Assembly (NCBI GenBank): GCA_023079485.1
Contig: CM041104.1
Coordinates: forward strand, 3,287,676-3,351,675
Direction of reading: 5' to 3'
Source: Archilochus colubris
Lineage: Eukaryota; Chordata; Aves; Apodiformes; Trochilidae
DNA length: 64,000 nucleotides
Part shown: in pieces, positions 28,001 through 43,000 of the stretch
How the letters are laid out: each line of letters begins with the position of its first letter
Position numbering within the stretch: the stretch's first letter is position 1
Translations under genes and position numbers: made by a program
Notes under the pieces: model-generated
The model's input: the letters and a program-made list of their open reading frames with translations, nothing else
What the model was told of the DNA's origin: nothing
The model's database searches: none

Positions 28001-31000
28001 AGTTTGTCAAACAAGTTATTGAGGCCAGGAATCAGTTTGAACTCTGCTATCATTTTATGAACCTGAAAAACAGAGAAGTACATACTCATTTGCTGCAGCC
28101 TCTATTACAGATATATCATAGTCCAGTAAACAGATGGGCACAATTACATCATCCTCTGACAACTAGAAGAGTTACTTGTGTAAACAAGGTAACACTTTTG
28201 GTGTGAGCAGTTGTTAAATAATTTCAGTCCAAGTTTTGGTGTTTCTGATGTATTCAATTTGGAAGATGAGGAATAAGAGAAATACTGCAAATGAAATACC
28301 ACACAGGATTGAACAGCCCAACATGTTGTAAATATTAAGTGCCCAAAGCAGTACTGGACATGTCCCTTAAAATCAGGTCACCTAAACAGTAACCTAGGTC
28401 ATCCCTGGGAGACAGAATTATAACTACCAGTACTTCACTTTGTTCCATTTCTTAAAATACCTGAATGAATCAAAAGTATTTGAACTAGATGTTACTTTGC
28501 AGGTTTTCATTCTTTTTCCAGTGTCTTCAGCTTACTTTTAGTTTGTTAAACTCAGGTTCTCACCTGACAGATGGCTGCATGACAAAGCTCCCAAGTCACA
28601 ATTACTGCCTTTGGATCCCACTCTGTCTCAGACCCCAAACTCCTTACAACTACTCAGGCTGCAGTGCCAAGACAATCCCTGCTCTATATTCCTCCTTTTG
28701 ACTTATTGTTGCTGCCCAGCTTCACATGAATTGCTCTATTGCTTTCTCATTACTAAAAATATGAGCTGCTCCCACATGCAGTTCAGCTCCCTGCAGCAGG
28801 AGAAAGTCAATCAGCTGATTGCTTTACACCACAACACAGACAAGCAAGGCAGCCTAGAAAAATACACAAGGAGAGTAATTTAGGGTATGATCATTGTGAG
28901 AGGGAAGCAAAGGCACAGATCTGCAGCAAAACACCACTCACCCCCAAGGGTGGGATGGTCCCCAGCAAGTAGCAGTCAAGTTGCTTTTAGCACAGTTGTC
29001 AATTTATGCAAGTTTGCCAAGAGTTAAGGTTAAACCAAGGATTTGAACATCCCAGCAACAGGCTGAGTTTGTTAGGAAGCTGCAAATGCTGTTGATTGTC
29101 ATGGTGGACTGAAGCAGAGCTGTGGTGCCCTTCAGAAATTCTACACAAAATTATTCCAGTATAAAACCAGTCAGAAATTTGGCTGCTCAGACTGGATGAT
29201 TGATATTACAAATCCTGTACTTTCATTCCCTCATTGTAAAAGAGACACCATGCAGCAGCTGAAATGCTTTTCAGTCGGAGTGCCCTTCCCTGCTCATTTG
29301 AGCTTCCCAAGTAGAGCAGCTTAGCTCCAGCTCTGAACCCAGCTGCCTCTCAGGAGGGGAAATGGGTTCACACCTGCCACACAAGTCTCTGAAAACTTTA
29401 CAGAGATTGAGGAATGAAGGATGTCTCCTGTGTTTCAAAGGGAGTGGATTTTACAAAAAGAGCTGGCTCTGAACAAGGTCTTTTGGAATGAAGTAACTCA
29501 CATCTTTCAAGAATTTAATTCCAGACCTAAATCAGGCCTGGAGAAGAAGTGAACTGCATGCCAGCTTTGACTTTAGACCATTTTCCTGTTTGCATGGGGA
29601 CAGGAGTAGCAGAAGAAACATAAGCAGTTGCTTTCCCAAGAAATAGAGAAAAAAAATTCAGCCTCAAAGCCAGCTAGCTGTGGTTTTCTACCATGTCACA
29701 TCTGACAGTGACACAATAAAACTGACCCAGTAAGGACCTGAGCACCTCCAGCTCCCTGGATGCAGCAGCAGCAGCAGGAGTGCAAGCTGCAAGTAGTTTT
29801 TGAAGCATCTATAAAACTGCATTCTTATGTAGGACTGCAAGTTCCTTATGGCAATGCTTGTTGTTTCTGCAAGCACTGCTAGTTTCCTCTACTTACTACT
29901 GTATAGAATCTATTCCTTTTTAATGCTGAGTATCTGCTTGTAGTTTCAGTGTGAACAGGTTAGTTGTGTTTGGGATTAGACTACAAATGCATTTCTATTT
30001 TAAATTCAGATTAGAAGATTTAAGACACTGCTTGTAGCAAGTATTTGTGATACCTATACAGTAGGAGGTTACTAGCAAAACCCAAAATATTTGAAATAAA
30101 TGTACTCAAGTCACCCAGCACAGCTACTCTTACCTAATACAACAGCCCTTCAACAACTCCAAACAATTTGATTCTTTCAGTCTTTAGGGCATCCAAATGC
30201 CCCTGCTATTCCAAGCTGCTCTGCTGAGCTGAGCAGACTGCCCATGTTGGAAAACTGCACCAACAGATTGCTTTTCTTTTCCCTTCACAATATGCTTTTG
30301 ACCCATTTAAATCAAACTTCAGCCAAGCTGCAGTGACTGGTTCTCCATAAGCCTACATGATGCACAGAAAAAAATTATTTCTCATTTCAAAAGCAAGAAA
30401 TGCAAAAGGAACAGGTAAGTGGGATTTCTAGGCAGTGCCCAGTGCAGAAAGCTGAACAACAATCCCAGAGGATTTCCAAAAGTGAATGGAACCAAAGAAG
30501 GGTGTCTCCAATACACCAGGAGAGGGAAGAATGCCTGGCTGCAGGTCCTGCAGTACCCAGCCCCATCCAGATGCATCCTCACCCAGACAGGATGCCTCAC
30601 CCAGGAGCCATCCTCCTGCATCCATCCTGCCCCAGAGCCTGACCACCCCCATCCTGGTCAGCACAACCCAGGACATGCCCTGCCCTGAGGCTCACTCTGG
30701 TTCAGCACTGAAGCTCTGCCTGGTTGTGCATGGCTGCAATGATAGGATTTACCCAGCTTTATGCCTTGAGCTTTGCCCTTCATCTCTCTGTGTCCATGAC
30801 CTAATTAATAAGTGCTTAGGTTTAAAGAGACATCAGCTTCTGCCTGTGTGACCGTTTCCAAGTGCTCACTCACCTGATTCCTTTGTCTCCCCATGAGCAG
30901 CACACAGAGAACATACAACACCTCCAGCTTGTACATTATCTCGTGCATGATCTTCATGGACTGGGGGAGCTGTGTTCGTGTGGAGGTGTTGGCCAAGCCA

Positions 31001-34000
31001 CTTTCATCTGAAGACTCTGAACAAGATGGCAAAGATGTGAGCCCGAGGCAGTGTCAACAGGAAAGGGTTTGTTGCAGTTATTATTTATACACTAAAACAC
31101 TGCAAGATGTAAGGCCAGCATCTCTGCTTGAACCTTCTTCTCAACTAAAAATAGTGATATAACAACACATAACCCATTTCAGCGAAGTGCTACAGAAAAA
31201 AAATAGAGCTGGAACTTCAGAAGGGATAAAGTTAGATTTTAAAATAGGATTGCCTATATGAGCTCACAGACTACTGCACCAGAAAGGACATGGCAGAGAA
31301 GGTAGTAAAAGGAAGGGTGAGATTATCAGAAGCATTTACTGCTGATCTACTTTCATTTCATACCTCAGTACCTGGGTATTTAGGCCACAGTTAAGTAATT
31401 TTCACAGTCGTCTCTAGAATGATACTGCTAAGAGCAGAAATAGGACATAACACACCATGACTACAAGTGGAAAACATGACAGAAATCATGAGCGACACAG
31501 AGGAAGTAAGTACAGACACAGCGAGATGTGTAGGTTGCAGTTCAGAAAGGAGCCAGCTCTTGGCACAACACAAAGTGATGGCCTGCCCTGCCACAACACA
31601 GCATGAATGCTTCTGGAACCCACGTGAAGAAAGCAACTGGGCAAACACACCAGGGAAAGAAACCATCAAAGGCAAAAAGCACAGGCAGCACCTCTGACTC
31701 AGAACTCCACAAACCACTGGAGATGGAGGCAGCATTCTGGGAAAGGACATCTAGGTATGCTTCCTAACTGATCCAATGGGTTCAGCATGTTCCAGTCAAA
31801 CTGCCAGCAAAACTGCCTTGGGAATTCTGCTCCAAAACACCAAACATTCTTCAGTGTCCATCAATGTGGTGTGTAGAAAGCTCCGTGCAAGGTGCACGCA
31901 TTCAATTTTTGTGTATTTTCCCAAGTTTTGCAAACTAATTGCTACAAGAATAATAGAGCTGGACAGGAAGAAAAGCTTTTCAAAGAAGCAAAGATTTAGG
32001 TATCAAAATTTTGGGATAATTCTATTCCATTATCATGTACTTCTGAGTTCTACAAGATAAGCTATTGCATTTTGGTAATTCTAAAGGGTAAAAAGCAACC
32101 CAGGCACTTGCTTCAAAGCATTTTCATAAAATTGTATTAACACTGGCATGCATCAACCAGGAACAATTATTCTTCCAATTAACTTATTTAATTTTGCTGG
32201 AACTACCTTTCCTTTTTAAAGAAGGAACCACATCCTTGCCATGAGGTATTTGGAGCTAAAGCCATCAGCACAGGTTTCACAGCAAGATGATGGTGAAATC
32301 ACTTAACTCAGATGTGTTATTTTTGTCATTCCAGGGGAGATTAGAATATTAGTATACAGTACTAATATAGAATACTATATAGAATACAGTATTAGAATAC
32401 TGAGCACGTTCAGCTTATTCAGTGTTACCTATGTGTGCATAGGGCACAGTTTGCCATAGGACATTTCCTTCTGCCAACTTTAGTTAATGGGAAAACAAAA
32501 AACAGTGCTACATGAGAAAAAAATGGGAGTCAGATCTAAATGCTGAAATGTTGGTCCTTCCTGCAGGAAAAAAGGGAAACCTATACTGGTTGAAAGGAAA
32601 AGCAACGCTTGGCAAACACGGAGTTTAAGATCTGCATCAGCTACTGGTGGCTAGAGGAATGCAAGCCCAGTACCTGTACTGCTCTGCTCTGCCTCTTCAT
32701 TTGCCACTCTCATCAGTGCATCAAGTACTAGTGCATTGTCCAGCCAAGTGTACCACTCTTCCAACTCCTGGAGGAAGCTGGAAGTACCTGTTGTTTCAGA
32801 TACCTTCCGTGTCGCCAGTTTGCACAATCGCTCAATGAAGCCTGGAATATTCAAAAGTGTAGCTGAAAGAGAAAAATCATTTTGTTACGTCTTAATATCA
32901 CCAACACAGTCCAAATCCTCTGTACCACATTTCTAAAATATCTGTATTACTAATACAGAAAAGTGCACAAACAAATGACATCTGGTTAAAAATATGCAAA
33001 GGTGGAAGAAGGTGCACTCTCTCTCCTCTTAAGGACTGGACACAACTTAATCCCTGTTAAACTGGTTTGTGTTGGACTTACACTGGAAACAAAGTAGTTC
33101 TACCCAACTCTAACTGCTTGCTTCCAGTCAGTAATTCCCTTTTGCTGGCACTGCTGTTTTCCAGTCCACAGTGAGTCAGTATCAAGGAACTGATCTGGCT
33201 GAAAATGAAGCTGGCAGAAATAAAGCAGCAGCCCTTGGAAGGAGGAGCTCCACTTCCCCTCTGCTCTGCATGATGCCACCTCCTGCATTTTGCCTCCTGT
33301 GGTGTTTGTCTCCTAGCAAACTGCACTAGCTCACTTCAGGAGCTGGCTGGAAGGCTGTTGGCTTTTTAAGTACTAGCTTCATGAATTAGCTCATCATAGA
33401 GAAGAACAGATGGGGAACACAACAGCAGCCCCAACTCAAAGGGTTTTAATCATTGTCTAACTGCATCCTTAGAAACTGCAGTTCAACAACAGACGTTGCT
33501 GGTCTGGAAGATGCTTGGGGAGGTGCTAAGAGCTGCATTTCATCCCAATGTTTTCACAAAATAACATTTACAGAACATGTTGCTTCTAGATAAATGGCAG
33601 TCTTTGCTTCACTACACACTTGCAGATGCAAGTAGAAAATAACAAACATGGCCATGAACACTGTGTGAGAAGAGTTGTGAGATCCTGCCTGCTGGTACCA
33701 CCTCTGAAAGAATTAACTCCTGGAGAAACTTTTAAAAATGGCTTGTGCTTTACAGGCTTAGGTACAGCCTGCAACTGTGCAAACAAAAAATGATTACTTA
33801 AACATTTGTTTGGCTAAGTTCAGCTCTGCAGGATCCAAGCTTATTCAGTTGAACTGATTTAAACTTTGTACCCACACCTACACATACTTGGCCACTGCTC
33901 TTTACAAGCAAGCTCTGGTCATCATAGAGCAGGAGACAATACACCCCCCTTCAAAGGTTTGCAGTTTCTGCCTGATGGAGGATGGCATCTACCTCTCAGC

Positions 34001-37000
34001 TGGATTCTGTAGAGGTGGCAGCAGTTATAATGGAGCTTTGTTGTTCATGGCTAATACAGAATGTCAGAAGATGGGAGAACTAGCAAAAAAACCTCACCCC
34101 CTTTTGCACTTCTCAATTTTTTGGCATGGGCCTGTGCAAACATCTGCTTCAGAAGCCCAGATACCTTTTCAGCACAGTAAAAGCAGAAAACAGCTGATCC
34201 TACACTTGAAGGTACTTCAATTTAAATCTCTTAAATTCATACTCATCCTTCTAAGCAAGACTTCTGTAGCTGAGAAAAACTCACTAAAATAAGGAAACCT
34301 GAACTGTGCCCAAAGTTAAAGCTGGAATTAGACCCACAGATTTCCAAGGCTTTTGTGGTAACAGTAGGCAACATGATTCCCATTAAACACACTTTTCTGG
34401 TTGATAAAGACAGAAACCCTGCTCAGTAAAGTGTCAGATAAAAACTAGAAAAGGAATAGCTAAGACAGTAAGCACACATCTGCAGTTTTCGTTCAGGCAT
34501 TTGTACTTTAAGAGGACAAGGAATTACTGAGAATTAAAGGGAAGGTCATGGAATTGACTGAAGAACAGAAAACAAACCCAGTTATTTTAATCCCCTGAGT
34601 TGATCAGAGAAATGACAAAAATCAACCCACCTAATTACCAACACCATATGAAACTGAAAGTTACAAAGGAAGTTTAATTAACAGGAAGTTTAATATTATT
34701 TCCAGGAAACTGCTACAAGAAAGTGAATAAAAGAAAATGTTTACAAAGCAGAATACTTACAGGATCCTCTAGAAATATAGGCTACAGATGTGGCATTGAG
34801 AAGAGGGAAACTACACACTCTTGAGCTGCTTCTGCATTTGTTTACATGGCTACAATTACCTTGATTAATTTCAGCTCGAGAAGGACCCAAGTTTTTTTTC
34901 TGCTGGGCATTTTTGGCAAGCAGTGTGTGTTTGTCATCACTTCCTGTGTCGAGTTCAGAAATGGTGACAGCAAGGATTCTGCAGAAGTTGGCAAGCTGCT
35001 GCTGATCAAAACTGGACACAAGGCTTGCAAGATTGGGAATATCATCCAGTTGTATCATTTCCTGGGGGAGGCAACATCAGCTGAGTAAATCACACATGAT
35101 GTTTAATAAAGGAACACAGATATAGTGAGAAGGCTTCAGCTACAGCACTCCCCTAGTGAGATGCTGATGTTCTTTCAACATCAATAAAGGAGAAGCAAGC
35201 AGGCAGTGACAAGTGACAGGCTGCAAACAGCTGTGATTTACAATTGGTGTAACATGATTATCAGTTTCAGAAGCACAAATATCCATGTTTTAAAGACTAA
35301 GCATTAACATAAAATATGGGGGACTTGGCTTTTTAATGAAGAGCACTCCACAGCCTGATTTAACCCACAAATTATGTTTAGGTTTTTGAAAGTCCCAATT
35401 TTGGTTTCCACTTTGGTATTTTCTTCAAAACTCACAGATGAAAACCAACTTCAAGATTACACTCCCAGCCTTTTTTATCAAAAGACCTCTTTAATAAAAA
35501 GATGGAAAAGATTTTCAGCAAAACCCATTTATGTTCAGATAAACTAAGGTGGTTTCCTATCTCAGGAAGTACATCATCCTCAACTTTACTCTAAAAAAAC
35601 CACAACAAAACAATGCAGTAACAAGTTAAAGAATCCTCAGTCTTTTCACAAAGTGTATGAAGGCACATTTCCTTCAGGGCTGCACATTTCCTTCAGGGTT
35701 TTCCCAAAGTTAGGCCTCTAATATTTTATTTGATTCACACTGCAAACTAAGCTGTAATGATGCTGGCAAGCAGGTTCAAAACCTAGTTTGTACAGAAGTC
35801 TTAAGTGCCCTGTTCCTCCAGCCTACAACTTCTTAGAGAGGTGAGAAACCCTGAGGTAAGAAAGAGGAAACCTTCCAGATGTCAGGAACATCTTAATTTG
35901 AAATACTGGTTGCACTTCAATGACAGCCAGGCACTAACTCCCATCATTTTCTACAAACCATGCAGCAGTTGCATTAGTAGTACAATACCATGTGCATAAT
36001 TTGGATTCTGCACCAAATATGATTGAAGTTAATCACTGTGAACAGTCAGGTTTCAAAAAAGCTACAAGAAGTGAGAATACTAGCTTAGTGAATTATCTTC
36101 AGCAATTCTTCAAAGAAAACAGCTCTCTTCCCTCTACTGCCCTGAAAAGCCATACAAATAAAATGAAGAAATCAGCAACTAACCTTTTTAACTCCCAGGA
36201 TATCTTCAATGAGTGTTGCAGTTTGTAGGAATGTCTTTTTGTTTGTCATCAGTGTAAACAGGAACAACACAAAGTCATTTCTTTCTGCCAGTCTCCTCGT
36301 GACTCCTTCCGTCTAGAAGGCAGCAAGAACCACAAAGACCCAGAGTCAGAGACCACCTCCACTAATTCCATGTTACAGGCACACGTTAGAGATGATGTGT
36401 TACTGAATTTGCTATTCCTGAAAGCAGGAAACACTGTGTAGATAGTGGCCAAAACTGGCTCCAGTCCTCATTTCAAGTTAACCCTTGCAAAAACTACAGG
36501 CTGTAGGATGAGAGGCTTCATCTCTAGGAGTTCTTTGCTTGCCTGAATCAGGAGTAAACACTGCATGGCTGGTAACAGGGCAGAGGGGATGGTCTCTGCT
36601 TTCCCACACAAACTGCAACCAGCTCCATTTCATGGCATGTAAAAGTAGTTTTTGCCCTGCTCTCAGCTGGGCAGAGTCTGAGCAGCCAGAATCAAGTGCT
36701 GACCTTGATGAAGCTGCTGATGACCCAAAGATATGTTCATCACCAAGTTCCTTCAGGCCAGCTTCAGGCTCTGATCTCTGCTGAGAGCACAGCCAGTCTT
36801 TGCTGGAATTAACAACTTAAAACTACATTCTTATCACTTGCAAAGCTGTTTTAGATACATGAGTGACACACTGCCAGCTAGACCAGCTCAGATACTTTCT
36901 GGGTAATTAGATGTAAGAACAGCTAACACTACACACACATTTCTGTGAACCTGAACACTTCTCAGTCAAGGGAGAGCAGAAACACTGAAGTGAATTAAAC

Positions 37001-40000
37001 CAGCAGGAAGTCTATAAATTGCAAACTTGCTTCTTAGCATATTATGCTATTCACAGTTTGAAAAAATTGCACTAACTGTGGTTATAAAAAATAAAAACTA
37101 TGTGAATCAAGGAAAAAAGTGTTCTCTCTCTGCCCTCACCCATGTGTACACAGCTACTTAGCAGTGAGAACATCAGAGACAAACTCTCAAGATTAGGTTG
37201 ATGTCTTTGGAACAGCTCCAAGCCAGTAATGCCTTATTTTAATTTTTTTGTTAAACAATGCTCCCTAGGTAATGACATAATAAACTATGTGATTAAGTAA
37301 ACAATCCCAAGGATGTTGTCTGAGTGCATCATCAGAGGCATGTGCTTTTAGCTTCAGAATTTTAATTGCAAGTTTATTTCCATAAGCCTTTAACCCAGCA
37401 TCTTCCTTTGCACTGCTTTGCCATCAACCAAACCAATATTCAGCACATGAAGGAGCTGCAGGATCAAACACAAACCACCTTGGCAGCACCATGAATGAAC
37501 AAGCTCAGCTGTAGCTCAGGTTAGCAGGCAAGCATTTTCAGTTTCAAATTTTAAGTTGGAATACAACAAAGCCTGACCTAGCCCCCCCTGTGAAAACACA
37601 GATACAGAAAGATCCAAAGAAGAAGATTTAAACTTGATGGTGTAGTTAAGAGAACAGAAATTACTCGAGTATGGTATTGAAATCTAGGGCACTTCTACAT
37701 TTAATGGAAGGAAATGTAACCAAAAGTTTCAGAGCAAGTTTCAATTATGCTTGGAATTTATCAAGTGACAAATGTACAACATGACCAGCAGAACAACACA
37801 CTCCAGAGCAGTTGTACTTACACATATACACGTGTTGTACAGTATGCTTAAACAGTCCTTGATGAGGTCATCACTGACTGCAAAGAAGAAAAGAGATATT
37901 CACTACACAATGCCAAGAAACATCAGTGCCCACAGCAGTGCCATGAATACTTATAAAATGGGTGAGAATTTCAGGTCAACTCTTGGCTCTACTTGTATGT
38001 GCAAATGCCTTGGAGGACAAAAACTTTATAGGAAAAAACACTCTGTACCTGACCTGTTCCTGTGCCTTCTTCAGAAACTGTAATTTCCAAACAGAAAGGT
38101 GTACTTGTGACCTAGTGCACTTCTTAGTCACTCACAAAAGAAAATGATAGGGGTGCAAAATTCATTTTAGAAAAAAACCACAGATCAACTCAAAATTTGA
38201 CAAGGAGAAACTGCTGAGACACGTATTAGCTCCAATTATTAAGCACAGAGGGAAATAAAGAATTCATGCAGTTTTTATCACATATTCACTGAGAAGATTT
38301 CAGTCTAATTTAGTCCAGCATTTTAGTATTTGAAATATGTTCTCAGCACAAACAAACAACATCTTCCTCAACCTCAAGTTCCAAGCTACTTCACCTTTGA
38401 AGTTCCCTGGCTGATGGGCATGGAGCACACCATAACTCTTCCTTTCCCCAGAAGGGTTCAGGGAACCACAAGAATCACAGACAGAGGAAATGAAAAACCT
38501 GCTGCTCCAGCAGGAAATCTACTGCACCCCATTGGTAAATTCTCCTTACAGCAATCTGGAAATTAGAAGTCACTGTGACTAGGTCAGGAAAACAGCATAA
38601 TTTTCATTATCTCCTCATCTCTGTAGCTCCTATTACATAAGCCATGTTTTGTGACTTATTATTAATAATTGTTGACTGTAACTATGGCCACAGTAACAAT
38701 AGAAGTTTCCAGTGGTTGCAGATTTACTGATGAGAGAAGTTTGTTACACTGAGTGCATGAGCTGTGCTTTGCAACAGGTGAGTGCCCTAAATCCCACCAT
38801 GAATCAGTAACTGCAGAGAACAAAGAAACCAATGATTCATTTAAGAATTCTGCTGTTATGGAAAGAAAGTAACAGAAAAACTGTTAATTTCTGTCTGAAT
38901 AAGGACACAAGGCAAGAATGAAAAAAGATAAAACAGCTATCCACTTACTTTTCTGTTTCTTTTTCTGTGTAATAAGCGTTGGTCTCATGAGAATTTCTAC
39001 TAAAAGCTGTAACAACAAGATAAAGAATTATGGGAATAATCATTGGGATGCAAATAACCAATTAATTTTTCAGTGACAAATCCAAACTTAGTCCTGTCTC
39101 TGCTGAAGTCACAGAGGTGAATAAAGGAAGCTCTGCAACCCAAACCACACTGGTATCAAAATTACATTGGCAAAAAATTACATTTCTACATTACCATTTC
39201 TGCATGGTAAATGAAATGAACAGTTGTATAAACCAATAACCAACTGGCAAGTTTGAAGGAACTGGAGTCTGTAAAGAATGTAATTTCACATGCATCCTGA
39301 TAGCATCAAGGATGGCTATCACACACCTCCCAAAATTAATCTTTAGCACTGATCTGCAAAGAGATGAAAATGTGGCAGAGCCTCTCTACATGTATTTTAC
39401 GTGTACTCATCTAACAGGAGGAGACACAAGGTGCTTTTGTTCTTCCCTGATGTAACAGCTGTCAGAATCCAAACATATTTTAAGGAATATTCTGTCACAC
39501 ATAGCACACAGAGTACACTGCAAATTTAGTGCCCTTCAAAGTTACTCATGCTTTGCAGTCTAAAATACTGCAATACAGAATGGGCACATGGCAGACACAG
39601 AACCAGCAGAGGAGACCACTACTTCCTGCAGTAGGATTTGCAAAACCACCTCACACTGGCTTCTACCACTCCCTTTAACCAGATTAAATCCACTGCCAAA
39701 TCTCTGCCAGAGTACCAGGTAATTAAAGTGTATTTGGTATTTACCACCTCCAGCCCAAGGAAAAAAAACAAACCAGAACCTAAACAACAAAAACCAACCA
39801 ACCAAAGAATCCCCAACACACATTTATACATGAAATCTAAAGCCATTTTTTGTGCATTATGTTAAAAGTACTTCCACATGAAGTATCACTTTTTCCCCTG
39901 TCTTTAAAGGAAAACTTGTAATATTTTTTACAATGTTCTACACCACTTGGGTAGCTGAAGGTTTTTGTCCTGGGCTGACAGTGCTGCAGCAACTAAAATA

Positions 40001-43000
40001 CTGCTCATTTCAAAACAACATAAGCTAAATGAAAGTTTGACATAAGTAGAGGAATGCTAAGCATAGGAAAAGTAGCAAAGACAGTTTGGTTTGACCAAAT
40101 TAAATTCTAAAAAAAAGAATAAAAAAGGGAAGAAGGTGTCAGTCCAATAGAAAATTCAAATCATCCATTTCTAGGGAATGGGGGCACATCCCAGTGTCTG
40201 CCCTCAGAAAACTGAGCAAGCTTGGCTAGTTATGCAATGTAGAGTTAAAACAAATAAACAAAGAGATAAATTGCCAGAACGTCTACAAAAACCTTGAAGT
40301 TCTGCTAAAACACTTTTCCACAAATGAAGTAGCCTGCCTATGGGGTCCCATCTTTTTAAAATTAAAAACAGGCTACCTGAAGGACCAGCCAGGTCTTCTA
40401 AAGCATGTAAGAAAAAAGCACCTCACTTTTGATGATTTACTACCTTCAAAAATACACCCTTTTTTATATTTTGAGTATAGGACCAGGTACAATTCTAGTT
40501 CTGAACATAAGACTGGTAGTCAGTCTGTAGTTTGCATTTTAGAAGCTTCCAAAGATTTCCAAGACCTCTCTTTAGATATTGTTGAAAAAACACACTCACA
40601 TCAACTCCTCCAAATAAATCAAATGTGTATGTATTTGGGAAAGTGGACTCTTGAGCAGCTTTTCTGTCTTCAGTAACATATGCCATGGCTTCCATTGAAA
40701 GAAGTGGGGAAATTTCCTGCACGTAGTAAAAGAAAAAAAATTAAAATATGGTTCAAAAAGAAAACAATTCATCAGTATAAACACAATTGTCTCTGACTAT
40801 CTGTGTGATCTACTGACTCATCTATTACATGAATTCTCAGCTCTTATCTACCAGCCCATTCACAGATACTATCATGCAAACACTGTAAAAAAAAATTAAG
40901 AGTATGATTGTAGTAGACTTTAAAGAAAGCAATAACAAAACCATCCCTTGCTTCCAGGCAGAACAGTGCAGACAGTACCTTTAAGATGCTTTGGCACTGG
41001 GAGAAATCACTGTTGGGGTGGCTCTGTTCATACAGCTTTTGCAGCAGTAAGGGAATCCCATTCCATTTTGCTTGTTTATCTCTCTCCTTTAACAAGGCTT
41101 CTGTGATCTGCAACAAAGGAAGAATATAATTGCTATTGTGTCCAACCAAGAGAACAACCTCATCACCTCTCCAAAATACCAGTATCAGAGAATCACAGGA
41201 AAAAAAGCTGATTGTAGAGGGCACCATTACAAAACCCAGAACCTCCTTCCTTGCAGTAATTTATCCAGAAGTTTGTAGCTGCAGAATTTTGGACAGTCCA
41301 AGTATCTTAAACAGGACAGGGCCTAAAGCAGATGTTACCACTGAGAGTATTTAATCTCATTCTGTATTTTTATACTGAATAAATATTTTTAAATGGGAAC
41401 ATATTAATCTCTAAATAACTGAATTAGAATTCCAACTGGCAAGTCACTGAGGGAGGAAACAGATGCCCCAGACACTACCAAGAACTACAGCAGTCTAAGG
41501 AAGAAAGAGCACTGAAGATGGAAAGGCTTCCTTACTCATTACATTCAGCTAGTAACGAGCATTTCTACAGCCAAGTCCCTGAAACCATTAGTGGTCATAG
41601 CAATGACCCAAATCACTAACATTTACAAGCAGACTCCAGAAGAATCTATCCAAGAGACAGTGAAAAATTCCTCTGGAGTCTTTGGCTGGTTACAAATGGA
41701 GAACAACAACTAAATCAGCAGAACAAGACTGGCATTATCCTCTTGGAAGCAGTCTGCAACCACAGAAGAAGAATACCTTAGCATCTCCTACTACATCTGT
41801 GCAAACTTCCTCCAATTTTTCTTCCTTCTCACTAAAATAAAAAAAAAATTCTCAGTATTCACCACTCTTGTTCTACACCAAAAAAAAAAAAAATTAAGTA
41901 GCAGCACAAGACTGAAATATTCTTAGAATCCAGAAGATATTTTGAAGCTTGAACACTTCCAGGTTACTGCCAGCAGACACTAGAGAGGAGAAGCTCTTTA
42001 AAGTTCACAATCCACTTAACACTTACCAAACTGCAACCCCCTTCCTTAATAATACCTCAGAGGTACTGAGACCAGCCCTGACTTCCCCTTGTACAAAAAG
42101 CAAGGCAGAACAATAATTATAGCCAAGAAGATTTTTACACTTTTTTAAAAATTCAAATTTAATTTAAATTTAAAATTTAATTCAATTTAAACATTCAAAT
42201 AAAAAACAAAATTTAAAACCCCACACCAAACCTCAGGCCAGCAAGACTGCATCTCAAATGCAGCATTTGTGGATTCTTTCTTTGTCCTAGACCTAAACCT
42301 GCAAGCTGCTCTAACTCTGTCTAAGCCACTCGTGAACCTTTCTGTGGTTCCTGTGCATTGTTTCCCTCCAGCCTGCTGCAATGTTCATTGTTAATATTAA
42401 CAGCCAGGAAATCTTGCTTCTTATTGTTTCAGCCAAGACATCCTTCTCCCATACACCTCTGTGTACAATTCCAAAGAGCCATTCAATTCCTGATTAGTCA
42501 AATAAATGCAAATGCACTCCAATCTCTGAGAATTCAACCCTTTTCGAAGGGTTCTCTTCCTCCCAATATCCTCTGATTTGTTCAAAACTAAGAACTTCAA
42601 GGCTCTTCAAGTATCAGGTTTTCTTGCTACCAGGGCTGATTGAAGCAGCATGAGCAAGCCTGGGACATCAAATTCTCCTGTTTTTAACTTGTCTCTGCTT
42701 TCTGATTAAGAGTAATCAAGCAGCACTGCTGGGGGATGACACAGAGTTCCTTCTGAGGAGGCCATTTACACAGCAAGTGGCAGATTCAAACTATGAAGTC
42801 AAAATGGCTTCCCATTTTGAAGCTCAAAATGAAGTCACCAGCTCTTCTGAAGTCACCAATTCTCATTTCTCCTTCTAAGAACTAGCACAGAGAGGGCAAG
42901 AGGAGCTCTACCATTACCCAACCTCAGGTGTGGGAGGAGTACACAACCCCAACAAGGAGGCAGGGACCAAATTAATTGCTGAGTACAATGCAAAGAACAT

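Larger units (their letters stand above)
19221..40978 (-). other. TRPC4AP internal introns
   Basis: Seventeen introns separate exons 2-19. The largest are 28063-30873, 24823-27209, 32863-34859, 31017-32673, 39007-40599, 36313-37821, 20885-22389 and 23245-24720. They are AT-rich with many A and T runs. Apart from the short duplications listed separately I see no gene, tRNA or clear mobile element in them. ORFs are short and without family resemblance. Confidence 0.6.

Noticed and set aside
41180..41230. AGAGAATCACAGG stretch as a CR1 tail
   Set aside because: Only a dozen bases resemble CR1, and the following sequence does not continue the match.
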